Assembly (NCBI GenBank): GCA_026874595.1
Contig: CM049319.1
Location: 62,320,917-62,384,916, forward strand
Direction of reading: 5' to 3'
DNA length: 64,000 bases
Source: Sipunculus nudus
Taxonomy: Eukaryota > Annelida > Sipuncula > Golfingiida > Sipunculidae
In this document: positions 1 through 10,899 of the stretch, in pieces
How the letters are laid out: each line of letters starts with the position of its first letter
Position numbering within the stretch: the first letter of the stretch is position 1
The notes under the pieces: model-generated
Told to the model about the DNA's origin: nothing
The model's database searches: none
Seen by the model: only the letters and a program-made list of their open reading frames with translations
Made by a program: the position numbers and the translations under genes

Positions 1-240
1 TCACATTCACGTGTTAAAATATCAAAATGTTTGCTTTTACAGTTTCACAAGGGTACGATCTTACCATAGGGAAGCCTACACATTTCATGACCATTATTTT
101 TTAACCATTTAATATCCCCCAAAAAATCAGATTCCAGGTATAATCATTTCATTTAACATTAAAGTTAAAAGTAAATGCCTTAACAATATTTGGTCTCATG
201 GTCATCCTACTGATTAAACAGCAATATAGTTGAGGTTAAC

Positions 241-339
241 AATGGGAGAGAAAGACAGACAGACAGAGTGGAGGAAGTAAGAAGGCGAGAGTGAAGGAAG
301 AGAAGGGACAAAGAGAAAGAAAATGAAAGACAGGGGTAC

Positions 340-371
<32 letters not shown>

Positions 372-435
372 AGAAATAGAGAGAGAGACAGAGATTGACA
401 GAGAGAGAGAGACAGACAGACAGAGACAGACAGAG
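241..435. repeat. GA-rich low-complexity tract
   Basis: The tract is almost pure purine, with GA dinucleotides mixed with GACA units. The longest uninterrupted (GA)n lies at about 340-366. The open frame on the minus strand here is an artefact: it reads as Leu-Ser-Leu-Ser repeats. Sequence to either side (1-240 and 436-1430) is AT-rich, without recognisable genes or repeats. Confidence 0.9.
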
Positions 436-1432
436 ATTCAATTTCATAATTTTTGCATTTAATTAATGAAAGTCAATAGCAACATAATATCACAGATAAA
501 AAATATTATCCTTTATTTTATACTTATTTGATTATCTAACGACAGAATTTACTTATATATTGATAGGAAATACACAAGTGCACGCATTATACTTATACTG
601 ATACATCTATTGAACGAAATATACATGAAAATTTGGAGCTTCGTTCGTTCTCCCTGAGGATTTTCTCGAAGCTGGTGCCTCATTATAAGAAATATTGCCG
701 ATAGATTTCCCCAGTTATTCGGAACACTTCAGGTTAATACTTTTTTAATTATGATACTTTGGATATATTGTTGTTCTGTAAGACAGACTGTTTAATTATT
801 TAAATTAATATATAAATCTCTTTCATTAAAATGCATATTCAAAACCTTATTCTAGATTAATTATATAATCTGCCATACATATGTGAAATATTCTACAAGC
901 AGCCGCCTTGAACATGCCCAGCTTTTATTAATGGAGCCAGAAACTAGCTCCAACGCCGTCACGTCAGCTATAGTAACCATTAATGTCATGTTCTATACAT
1001 ACCCTGTGACATATAGTTGTGACGGGCCTGAAGTCCTAGAAGGATTTATCCCTTTAACTCATTGTGACGTATTACACACGTTGTCATATTTCCCATACAA
1101 GGCCTGTCCACCCGGTATTCAAGACCAATTTCTATAAGCTTACTTTTGATGTCGGTGTTGATTCCTATGGTGTGTCGCCGGAAGACACTGCGTTGAACAC
1201 AAAGGAACCCCATAAAAATGACAATCTGCGAATATAACTGCTTTATCATTGCGCAGTTTCCACAACCGAGCTGCCCAAACACGTACATCTTCCGGGCTGA
1301 CTGCCGCACTGCCTCCGACCACACTGAGAACCTTAATGCCATTTAACAGTTTAGCGCCACAATAGCTTTGCTCCACAAGGGTACAGTCCGGCTTCGGCAA
1401 AAAAAGCTTCCAGACTGAAGCCGTTTTTATGG
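436..1432. other. No recognisable gene; short unassigned open frames
   Basis: From 436 to about 880 the DNA is AT-rich and featureless. From about 880 to 1430 base composition is more even and open frames occur on both strands, including a minus frame of 104 codons at 1140-1454 and one of 98 codons at 1046-1342. Neither shows a motif I recognise. The larger runs into the 188-bp duplication beginning at 1434. These may be relics of a transposon or chance frames. Confidence 0.4.
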
Positions 1433-1433
1433 T

Positions 1434-1808
1434 TGCTACACTCTTATATAACACGTTACCGCATCTTCCAGTGTGGTTTGAGAACCATTCCGGATATTCA
1501 CAATGTTTCTGTTTTTTTTTTCTTGTGTTTATTCGTACCTTTTTGTATTAAAAAGATAGGTCCATGGCCTGTATTTTGGCATTGTCTGTTTAATAGGGAT
1601 GACAATAACCCTATGATGCTGGCTACACGTTTATATAACACGTTACTGCGTCTTCCCGTGTAGTCTTGAGTACCATACTGGATTTTCACAATGTTTCTTA
1701 GTTTTATTTTTTCTGGTGTTCATTCTAGCTATGTCGTGCCTTTTATTTTATAAGGTCTATGTCCTGTTTGGGCATTTTCTGTTTAACAAGGATGATGGTA
1801 ACGCTAGG
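1434..1808. repeat. 188-bp tandem duplication
   Basis: Two diverged copies lie head to tail, starting at about 1434 and 1622. Each starts with GCTACAC and TTATATAACACGTTAC, passes through TTCACAATGTTTCT and ends with a CTGTTTAA/GGATGA segment. A third partial relative of the last third of the unit occurs at about 8180-8250 (GGACATGGCCTGTT followed by AACCATAGGATAAG). It is therefore a dispersed family and not a purely local duplication. Confidence 0.75.
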
Positions 1809-2601
1809 ATAAGAATGATATATATTCATTAAACCATCAGGTTTGGCGTGCACGTGGTTAGGAGGAATCCAAATTTTAGAACCTGTCGTAAAGTCATTAG
1901 CATCTCTAAAATTATCGAGATTTCACCAGTTTGCCTTAGAGACACAGGCTGGGTGTAAATAGGGGACCCTGTGTTCATTGTTCCAACGCTTGATTACTGC
2001 TAAGCTTCGTCATACTTTTAGCTCCTATCGAACCCGAATAACCACGAAATAGGATATTGCAAGCAAGATATATTCGCGCTGCATATAGGACCGTCCTTTA
2101 GTAAGCATATTATTTTCCCCCCGAGGTTCCACGTTTCTTTTTTGGGGGGAAGACATTTTCAGAAATTGTCCAGACCAATCCTACAGTTTTATCCCTTAAT
2201 TAATTACTTTATTAACTTTAATATTATACTTCTGCGAATCAAAATAAGTTGTAACATTTTATCATTAATCAGTGTCAGAACCCACAGCATACGAGAATAT
2301 TGCTTATACACAGACAGAATTACTATTTTCAAACTAAACCATCACGTGCATGTAATTTCTATGACGATGTTTTCGTTCGATTCACAATGAAAAAAAACTG
2401 TTTAAATACAGAAATCACATTTTGAGTCTCCACAAAGAGGGTTTGTTCCAAAAACTCTTCCTTTAATACACCATCACGTGTTAACCGCGGAGATGATGTG
2501 TTCTTTAATATGCCCTTCTTTGAGTTAATCCCACCGAACGGGGTAAACAAAAAAAATATATCTATTGAACTGACTTAGGTGTTACTTCGAATACTGAGGG
2601 A

Positions 2602-3999
2602 TCAGTTTTCAGCATGATGTCTGCGACCGCATAAAGGTCCCAGTTCCAGCAATGTCTGGTATACCGATTTGAGGGGGGCTCCATGCGCATCAAGGCACGT
2701 GCCCCAAACTTTAAGTCCGCGCTGTAGCATTTCATGAAGCCAGGCCAAGTAACAATTGCATCTAAGTGGATTCCCTGTTAAATAAACCGCATACAGACGA
2801 CCCTTGGGGTGAAAAGTTTCACGGTGAAGGACGCGTATGTCATTACCTTCTAGGTATAAAATTTCAAGGCTCTGAAGACGACGAAACGTTCCACTTGGCA
2901 CATTCATAATTCCATTGTAAGAAAGATTGAGTTCCCTTAAATGTCTCGTTTTCCTCAGCACTTTCACCATGAGGTGCTTAATTTTATTATTCTGTAAATA
3001 CAGTGCGTTTAAGTTTACTAAGTGATTGAACACTCTATCCCATAATATTCCTATATTATTGTGGTTCAGGTGTAAGCTCCGTAGGTTTGTCAGACCCAAA
3101 AAGGCCTCGCTTCGCAAATACTGCATCCCATTGTTCTGGAGTTTTAAAACTTTCAGTTTAGTGTTATCTTGAAAGCTGTATCTTTCAATGCTCTGGATAT
3201 AATTATCACCTAAATATAACGCCTCCAAATTGTGCAAACGACGAAATGTGTTCATGGGTATAGATCGTATCTGGTTTTGCTCTAAATCCAGTTTTCGTAG
3301 ATTAGATAAGCCAATGAATATCCCTTCTTCTAGATATTCGATTTGGTTCCCCCATAGGTAAAGTTCCTCTAAATTATCTGCGCCTTGAAAGGTTGACTCT
3401 GGCAAAAAGCTGATTTCATTTTTACAGATATAAAGGTATCGAAGTGATTGAAGTCCCAAAAACAAACCATAATGCAATTGGTACATACCCGTGTTGCAAA
3501 TGGAGATATCCTCAAGATATTTTTCCAAATCTCTTCCATGGAAAACTGTGACGCTGAGAGGGCGTCTTAAGGGATTATAGTCCAATACAAGCTTTCGCAC
3601 ACGTATTTCAAAAAAGGACTTGGATTCCAATCCGTTCAGATTCTGGTGCGTAAGATGAAGGCTGTCGTAGAGAAATTTGTCTTCCTGAAACTTTGGAAGT
3701 ATTCCGGCGTTGTTCGGGTCGCACGTGATGCTTCCATAGGAACAGCGGCACCACGAACTGTTTCCAGTGGGGCAGGCGGCCACAATAAACTGGTTGCATA
3801 GACTGTTAAATACACTTAATAAAAACACGCTGTGCCGACCGCAGGCGACTTTGTGACGTATCACAACAGTAGCGTAACATAGCATTAGTAGACATCCGGT
3901 ATGAATCCGCTGACTTCCGGTCATTTTATACACGCCCATTTTCAATAAATCCGTCACAACCCTCTGATATCTCTTTATGTATCTTACAAAGGCTGCCAT
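2602..3999 (-). CDS. Secreted-type leucine-rich-repeat protein with LRRNT and LRRCT caps
   Basis: This 465-codon frame is uninterrupted, which is exceptional here. Nine consecutive 24-residue LRRs occupy residues 186-401, following LxxLxLxxNxIxxL with F near position 19 (for example LEELYLWGNQIEYL). An N-terminal cap is visible as Cys76, 84, 86 and 93 (CX7CXCX6C). A C-terminal LRRCT cap follows, with NPLRCNC (Cys414, 416) and Cys435 and 457. No transmembrane segment or GPI signal follows the cap, so the product is probably extracellular. LRR proteins of this build (Slit-, chondroadherin- or NgR-like) bind protein ligands; the partner cannot be told here. The start is uncertain. Met1 precedes a basic stretch, Met26 would place hydrophobic residues 34-46 near the N terminus, and the part before about residue 70 could be intronic, since AACAG and CCAG acceptor-like sites lie near 3785-3797. 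A variant poly(A) signal ATTAAA lies about 135 bases past the stop. Orthology is not assigned. Confidence 0.85.
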   Translation of the reverse strand: MAAFVRYIKRYQRVVTDLLKMGVYKMTGSQRIHTGCLLMLCYATVVIRHKVACGRHSVFLLSVFNSLCNQFIVAACPTGNSSWCRCSYGSITCDPNNAGILPKFQEDKFLYDSLHLTHQNLNGLESKSFFEIRVRKLVLDYNPLRRPLSVTVFHGRDLEKYLEDISICNTGMYQLHYGLFLGLQSLRYLYICKNEISFLPESTFQGADNLEELYLWGNQIEYLEEGIFIGLSNLRKLDLEQNQIRSIPMNTFRRLHNLEALYLGDNYIQSIERYSFQDNTKLKVLKLQNNGMQYLRSEAFLGLTNLRSLHLNHNNIGILWDRVFNHLVNLNALYLQNNKIKHLMVKVLRKTRHLRELNLSYNGIMNVPSGTFRRLQSLEILYLEGNDIRVLHRETFHPKGRLYAVYLTGNPLRCNCYLAWLHEMLQRGLKVWGTCLDAHGAPLKSVYQTLLELGPLCGRRHHAEN

Positions 4000-4525
4000 G
4001 GGTCAAATAAATGAAGACATGTTGTCTCTTCGAAACAAGTGAAACTATTTTCACTTATCAGAGAAGTCGCGGAAACTTTGTTCTCCGTTGTGGTATAAAG
4101 AAGGCATCCGTATCGAAGCCACCAAGCCCGTGGAATAAAACATAACAATAAGTTTCACAGCGAGGCAAGAAAAAAGTCAGACTTCTTGAGCCTTCCGGAG
4201 ATGAGAGGTGCATCCACCCGTTCTTGACAGCGGAGTAAAAGGATTAGACAGATTAGAGCGGGGGAGCCCGAGAAACAAACGTTAATCCCAGCTCGCACAA
4301 CGGTGGATAGTTACGCAGCATATTGCCAACTGCAGCCGGGGAGCCCCGCCATAAGGGTCCATTCAGCGTTTAAACATTTACCAGACTGTCTCCGGCCCGT
4401 CGTCATTCTCTCGCTATTGATTTCAAGTACGACACTGAAGCCAGGGGGTGCTCGCCAGGGCTGGGACAACCCTCATTACTGCTGGGATCTCACCACCAAA
4501 TTTACTCGTCAATGAGACACATATG
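4000..4525. other. Unique, GC-richer upstream region of the LRR gene
   Basis: This stretch lies directly upstream of the minus-strand LRR gene and is less AT-rich than its surroundings, especially at 4160-4500. It could hold the promoter and 5' untranslated exon. I see no convincing TATA box or initiator. The 70-codon plus frame at 4303-4515 has no recognisable domain. Confidence 0.3.
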
Positions 4526-4610
4526 TTCATGTCTGAGCGATGTTGCACATGTCATTAACGTTATTTGAATACAAGCTATCAACATGTACGCTACCCTTAA
4601 TTATTGGGAC

Positions 4611-4621
4611 CTCTCTCTCAT

Positions 4622-4684
<63 letters not shown>
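4611..4684. repeat. (CT)n microsatellite
   Basis: A nearly pure CT run of about 74 bases lies about 610 bases upstream of the LRR gene start. Both overlapping open frames (poly Leu-Ser on plus, poly Arg-Glu on minus) are products of the dinucleotide repeat. Confidence 0.97.
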
Positions 4685-4685
<1 letters not shown>

Positions 4686-7245
4686 AGGTTTACGCATACA
4701 GTTCAGGGTTGCCGGTATGGACTGAAATCTGATAAAATATTCATCTTGTGTAATGAATAACATCATTTCTTCGTGTATTTGCATTTAGATATATAACTCT
4801 GTTATCCCTGGTCTCTTATTTTACTTTTTACACCCATGTCATGGTAGATTTTAAAACCTAGTTACTCACAACTCCAAAAGTGAACAGAGTGACTGAAACA
4901 TTCTCAAAATATGAGACAAAACGTGAAATTCTGATTGATCGGTCCAATAATAGAGATTTTTTTTTCTATTCAACGGATTTTATTCATATTAGGCTACACT
5001 AACATGACTATATTCTGCACATCCATTCCACCACCAACGTCGGGTTTCATGGTGTTATATATATACTGTCTATCTGAACTGACTTAATATACCTTAATTC
5101 AGCAAAGCCAATATAGTTTCACTATAATTCTTCAACATATTTTTCGGGGAATCTTAAACACAACTGGTTACAAAAAAAGAGACAAACAGACATACATGGG
5201 AAATGACAAACAGTGGTGAAAATATATCCTTCGTCAAATTTCAAAAGCCGTTGAAAATACAAGATTCCAGGGGCCATTATTACACACAACATCTCCTGAG
5301 AAGACTTCGTCTTATAATTATATATGTGTGTACTTTTATGTTTATACATTAATACATCTTTATACAAGTATATAAAATTATGTGTTTGTGACAGTCCAGA
5401 TTTAATAAAAAAAACATTTCAAATTATACCATGAATATTCAAAACAAAAGAAACCATAACAATGGGGAATATGGAGAATGGTAAAAAAAAGTTTCAAATA
5501 TTGAAAACAATTTAATTCAGTAAACATTTGTATGGAATCCATGATTAATTAATTCGTTCATTGTTATCTAATGACAACAGTTTCGGGGATAAATGTCCTT
5601 CTTTTAAAACTCATTGTAATAGAGAAAGAACACAATAATGATAAAAGAATATTGATGTAAAACTGACCTATTTTCACTGTATTAATTCTATCACAGCATA
5701 TTTTCACTATCCGATATTGAATGTCTGGCGTTAGAAAAAAAAATCATCATCAATATTGCATGCAAAGGCTGGGGATTAGGGGGTGCATGGCCCCCTGCGG
5801 CAGCCCTTGGTTACGGCCCTGCATTTCCTGGTATACAGGTAAGCATACGACTGCACCCAGATCCATCTCCACAGCATGAACACTGCGCTGTTTCTAAGAA
5901 CTCTCCAAGCCTCCGTTGTTAAGGTCAATTGTCTTTTGTGTCTGTTCAAAGTTGTTGAGAGGCTGATTTATTAATGATCTTGCCATCAAACATTGGTGAT
6001 GCTAGCGGTTGGATGGGCTTTTTTATTCGCGTGACAACCAGAATAACCGGAAATTCGCGAATCGTCTGCGAACATCTTAACTTTACTTCCGCGTTAGTTA
6101 TTTAGTGCGTGCCATCACATGCACACCCCAGGGTTCATGTTTACGAGAAAAAATAAAAAAATACATTGTGTGAGTATTTCAAATAAGTTCTTGTGGACAC
6201 TCTTTTAATAAAATGACTTTATATTTGTATTGACATTTTATGGGGGACACAGTATGAAGTTCTGATATTTTTTTTTCAATTCAACATACCCGACATCCTT
6301 AAGTGTGAGTGTCTCATTAGTGAGAGTAAACTATTATGCATGGGAGCGTTTATTGGTTTTTCCTCTTTTTCTGTAACTTCATTGACCTCACCATGAAGTT
6401 TACGTGACCTTAATAGCATATTCATTTAATGAATAATCATGAGAAAAACTGTTCCATGCAGCCAATCAGGTCGCCGATATTACTGTAAATCGTGGGTCAC
6501 CTGACCATTACATAATTTGCGTAATTTGGGAGACCTCTCCCAAACAGAACACGTGTAGTCTGTACCAGTACTCTTTGTCGGCATGTTTTCCTGGATATTT
6601 TTTTTTAAATACAAATAAGACAGTATAAAAAGCTCTAGGCAAAAGGTTGCAGGGGCAATTCCTCCAACTACCGCGTGAATAATAATGTTTTACCTGCATG
6701 GCACGTAATTCGTTTGAGACAATTAATCCAAAACATTGCAGGACGGTTCATAATGACTGCAGTGTATTCATCAGTGCAGCGATTCCAGTCGATGACGTCA
6801 GTCGATGCGACGTCTACGTCATCCACCTTTGTGACGCCATTATTGCCTTGTTAAAACCTGTCTTAAGGAAGACATTCTGTTAGGGAGCGTTTTAGGGTTC
6901 AGTATAAGAATTAGGTCAAAAGGGCGGGGCATAACGGCTCTGGTGGTGAGGTCAATTAAAATTTATTTTGGTATTTTTCAATCAATTTTTGTTAATCAAT
7001 CCTTAACGGAGACCTCATCTGCCATCTACAGGATTAATACATATTTAAAATCAAAATTGCAGTCAATTTCGATGATACGAAGAAACTTTATTTCCTTAAA
7101 GGATGGATATTTCAAGACATACCCCCATACATGTCAAGGTATAATATAGCCATATTGAGGAGTAATTTACGACAGAAATTATATCTGTTCCCGTAGCAAA
7201 ATCTGGACAGCACTCCTGTAAACTTGTATGGTGTCACCCAGCAAA
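4685..7245. other. AT-rich unique DNA, no gene recognised
   Basis: No open frame here has a recognisable domain. A short C/G-tract sequence at about 5757-5826 (GGGGATTAGGGGG and later GTTACGGCCCTG) resembles the ends of a small MITE and may be a remnant. The DNA at 5990-6130 and 6690-6890 is more evenly composed, but no exon can be defended. Confidence 0.4.
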
Positions 7246-7471
7246 GTGGGGGCATACTTTCTTTCACAGCAGAACAGGACATCGAAAATCAGCTAATATT
7301 AAGCATTCGCCATACATATATAGAGATTTATATTACAATATATTTAATAAGCTAATAAGTGGGGGCATACTTTCTTTCACAGCAGAACAGGACATCACGA
7401 ATCAGCTAGCATTAGGCATTCGCCATACATATATAGAGATTTATATTACAAAATATTTAATAAGCGAATAT
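7246..7471. repeat. 113-bp tandem duplication
   Basis: Two nearly identical head-to-tail copies start at 7246 and 7359. Both begin GTGGGGGCATACTTTCTTTC and run through CATATATAGAGATTTATATT. Only a few substitutions separate the copies, so this is a recent local duplication. Confidence 0.93.
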
Positions 7472-7527
7472 TATTGATATCACTATAGTGCGTAGAGATC
7501 ATAGTTTATACCGCAAATAAAATAGTT

Positions 7528-7940
7528 TTTAGCTCATGAGAATATATGCCATGGCGATGCGGCGTCTGTCTTGACGTCCGTCTCTCAGTTCGTATGTCCG
7601 GTGACCGTCCGCAATTAGAAAAAAATGGACTTCTTATCCTTAATTTCTCATTCGATTTTGATTTTTTATCTGATAGGGCTGGCTGTTTGCTTTTAAAACT
7701 CAGCTTAGAATTTTGAAATAATAAGCAAATTTTTAAAAAAACTTTTTGGGAAATAAAAAAATTGCTTTTTCTTCTTTATTTCTTTCCCGATTTGGTTTTT
7801 GTTTGCTTTACCCGGAAGGTCTATGTATGGGCTTTTGAACTTCTACTCAGAATTTAAATCTTACTTATCATGATAATTTATTCCAACCTTTTCAGAATGA
7901 GAAAAAAATGCTTCTTTATTTCTTAACCGATGAGGTTTTA
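7528..7940 (-). mobile_element. Non-autonomous array element, 3' end at ~7528
   Basis: Read on the minus strand, the sequence ends with a GACGGACGTCAAGAC run, then GCCGCATCGCCATGGC, then GAGCTAAAAA. This matches the layout of the element ends at 31034, 44872 and 46449, which also finish in GAGCTAAAA or TAGCTAAAA. Inside are about three degenerate units of 135-145 bases (anchors near 7627, 7763 and 7908) sharing a run of the form CTTCTTTATTTCTT followed by CGAT and TTGG/GAGG. The inner boundary is unclear. Confidence 0.5.
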
Positions 7941-8527
7941 TTATGATGAAAAGTTCATTCCATGTACTTAGTAAAATTGCATTATTTCATGTTGCGGAGG
8001 TTCACTGTGTCACTGACGCTTTATTTGAATTTTTAGAGGGTAGCACGAATTTGTTAACTGATTCCGTCTCAGAATTACAAATTATATCCCATCAAATCAC
8101 CTCCGTTTTCGATCTTTCAAGTCTAACAGTCTTTTACTGTCTTGGTTTAGGACAGCAAAATTATTCTGTTAGGCCAATCACATACATGAGGGACATGGCC
8201 TGTTGGCGGCTCTGTCTATTGAATGTTGATACAATAACCATAGGATAAGACTTATGTTTGATCATTAATCTTTCTGGATGTCATAGTTTTATAGGCATAT
8301 CCTAGGAATAATCAAGAAATCATAACGTGTCGTTTAATGTTCATCATCATGCAATTATATATTTATTATCTCACGTTATTAGTTCCCATTGACTGAATAA
8401 AAACCGTTTCCTAGCAATACCAGCCGGGCATATGAACTTACTGTGTCCAATCCACCATATGTATACAGTTTTATATATTGTTATAGTTCTTTGGGAGATT
8501 TTACACAATCATCGAGTATCTTTTTAT

Positions 8528-8692
8528 CATAACAAGACTACATGACCAGAGGTCCGATGGTGCTCATGTTCGACACACCACACAATCATCGTGGGCCTGT
8601 CTATAACATAACAAGACTGCATGACCAGAGGTCCGATGGTGCCCATGTTCGACACATCATAATCATCGTGGGTCTGCCTATAACATAAATAG
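8528..8692. repeat. ~82-bp tandem duplication
   Basis: Two copies start at about 8528 and 8608. They share ATAACAAGACT followed by CATGACCAGAGGTCCGATGG and TGTTCGACACA, and differ by a few substitutions and small gaps. Confidence 0.85.
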
Positions 8693-8799
8693 ATTGGGGT
8701 CTTCAGCGACAACTATCCATGAAGAAGGAGAAACGGGGAAGAAGAAACAAAGAAGGAACACTGCTTGAAAAAACTTGATTTTTGAAATTTCGCTGTAGA

Positions 8800-8880
8800 A
8801 TACAAGGTGGCGTCCTCGCTATACGTATACACGGTGGCGTCCTCACTGTACGAATACAATGCGGCGTCCTCGCTGTACAA
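8800..8880. repeat. Short ~29-bp tandem repeat, three copies
   Basis: Three copies of a unit built on GGTGGCGTCCTC, then GCTGTAC or ACTGTAC, then AATACA follow each other at about 8808, 8833 and 8862. No coding role is apparent. Confidence 0.7.
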
Positions 8881-8919
8881 AAAAAACGTTTATTAAAATA
8901 TTTGTACAGACAGGGACGT

Positions 8920-9248
8920 CAATTAAGGGAGGGGTGATGGGGGTATATACCCCCCCCCCCCCCCCGCCCCACACTTTTTGGCAAGGGGGAGATGGTCAAT
9001 GTAATTATCCCCAAACTATTCCGAGGATAATATTTATATATTGCATATGAGATATACTAATAAGTAGAATTATACACTTTGGTTCCATTTTTCAGATTAC
9101 TATGAAATGATAAATCTAAATCTGGTTTAGAATTAACTTTTATTGGAAACACCATACCTTATTTTTTAAAACCTTATACATATTTTAAAAAAAAAATGAA
9201 TTCTGGTTTAGTAAATATTTGAAATGTGTCATTCAGACGCTAAAAAGG

Positions 9249-9298
<50 letters not shown>

Positions 9299-9330
9299 GT
9301 GCGAGCCCCCCCCCCCCCCCCGCCTCAACC
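8920..9330. repeat. Poly-C tracts flanking a (TA)n microsatellite
   Basis: A C run occupies about 8950-8965, (TA)n runs 9253-9295, and a second C run lies at about 9306-9320. The outer flanks GGACGTCAATTAAGG (about 8922) and, on the opposite strand, GGCGTCAACTTTTC (about 9335-9350) are weakly inverted. The whole stretch might be a ~430-bp MITE of the C-tract type, but this is not secure. Confidence 0.6.
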
Positions 9331-10619
9331 ATGAAGAAAAGTTGACGCCATTTTATACAAAAGTAAGCAAACTGTTTTTGAATCAAATATTGGTAGATAC
9401 TGGAGCTGTAAATGTACGTTTTCTCTGAATATGATACTGATACTTTACACACGATACGATATTCAATACGATAATGTAAGTAGTGTCAGTTAGTCCAAGT
9501 TCTAGTTCTTTCTTTACGCTCGTCATGCCTTTGTTTCCAAACTTTATGAATGATCAATACTGGTGCAGCCCCTTATATTTGTTTGATCATTCAGCTGTCG
9601 GCCAATCAGAACAACTAAAATCTGGCCAATTATACCATATATAATGGTTAGGGGACAAAACACTGTACTTCGTATTTATTGAAGATACTCTGTGAATAGG
9701 TCCCTATAAATTTAAAGTAAATAGTCAAATTAAGACTACAAACTCAGTTCTCATGCGTTCAAAGGATAACGGGATTCCCTGACCTTATATGTGATGTTTA
9801 GTTTGAATTAAGTGGAGGTCTTATACCAGCCATAAGTCTGGACGCTGATCAGGGCACAAGGAATAAATAAACAAGATATAAATACAGTGTAATTATGAAC
9901 TTGCTTTCAGAGGGTTCCGGGTACATAAAGCGCACTAGCCAATCGTTTGTATCTATAGTTGAAACAATATAGCTCTCCCGTTCTCCTATTACCAAGGTAA
10001 ACAACAATTTGTTAGCAATCTGCCGGTAACATGGTCTCTCTATAACATCGGAATTCAATTGGGTTTGGCCAATCTTTCCAGTGCGTCTGATACGATCAAC
10101 ATCAAATGAAAATCTAATTCAATTTTGGTGATAATTGTCTTGGCCTCCTGGCAGCCGGCCAATTTGGAAGGCAGAATCTATACCGCCGGATATAAAATGG
10201 TTTAACCGCGACTCTTTTGGTTCCGGGCATGGATGTTTGGAAGTGCCCGAGTAGGTTCACTTGTTTCAATCAGCACATGTAAAATAGCTGTCCAGATATG
10301 GTAAGAAATAGCCAGAATTAAAAAATAATTGAATAATATCACCTGTTCATCTACCTTTTCTGCAGGATTTATGTAATTTCTAGCTTCCTCTGAGTACAGT
10401 TTAATTAACTCTTTTTTTTCCCTTTTATTTTGTTTGGGGGTAACCGCGTCCATTTTGTTAATGCTAGCTAGCTAGCTAAAGTATATGTTCATCTACAGAA
10501 TTTATTTTTGCTTTTTATATAATATTTTGGAAAGTAACAATTTAATTGTACAAAATTCCATTCCGATTTCGCAATACTTGACAGAGCAGTTTCACACGCT
10601 TTTTCCCATTTATGTCGTG
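9331..10619. other. Unique DNA, no gene recognised
   Basis: Neither strand shows an open frame with a domain. Short minus frames at 9849-10058 and 10202-10453 lack recognisable motifs. The composition is moderately AT-rich and no repeats stand out. Confidence 0.4.
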
Positions 10620-10890
10620 ATAGCGACCAGGCCCGGTGACTCCTTCACCTGCGGGATCTGGAAGTGTGATCGTCCGTTTGCGGGACAATACCACCGAGGA
10701 ACCCCCGAAAGGCGCACTTGCTTGTGAGTGAAACAGGGCCGTTAAGCACGGCCTTCCAATTAGGCCTTCACAGCGCTAAACCTGGTTGGGGGACGACAGT
10801 GAAAAATCTCACCGCCTCGGATAAGATTCAAACTCACGATCTCTCGGCTTTGAGTCCTGTACTCTACCCAGGAGCCACAGATGCAGGTTA
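10620..10890 (-). mobile_element. tRNA-derived SINE
   Basis: On the minus strand the element begins near 10890 with GGCTCCTGGGTAGAGTACAG, which resembles a tRNA D-arm/A-box. About 35 bases on comes GTGAGTTTGAATC, a B-box-like T-arm (consensus GGTTCGANTC). A non-tRNA body follows, down to about 10620, containing a GGTTTAGCGCTG segment. Such composite structure is typical of RNA polymerase III-derived SINEs, which are mobilised by LINEs. I see no clear poly(A) tail or target duplication, so the ends are approximate. Confidence 0.65.
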
Positions 10891-10899
10891 TAATGAACT

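Noticed and set aside
1140-1454. 104-codon minus frame with VVGGSAAVSPEDVRVWAARL
   Set aside because: Looks protein-like but matches no family I know, overlaps another frame and runs into a repeat.
8920-9350. MITE spanning the TA and C tracts
   Set aside because: The inverted ends match at only about 7 of 8 bases, and no target duplication was found.
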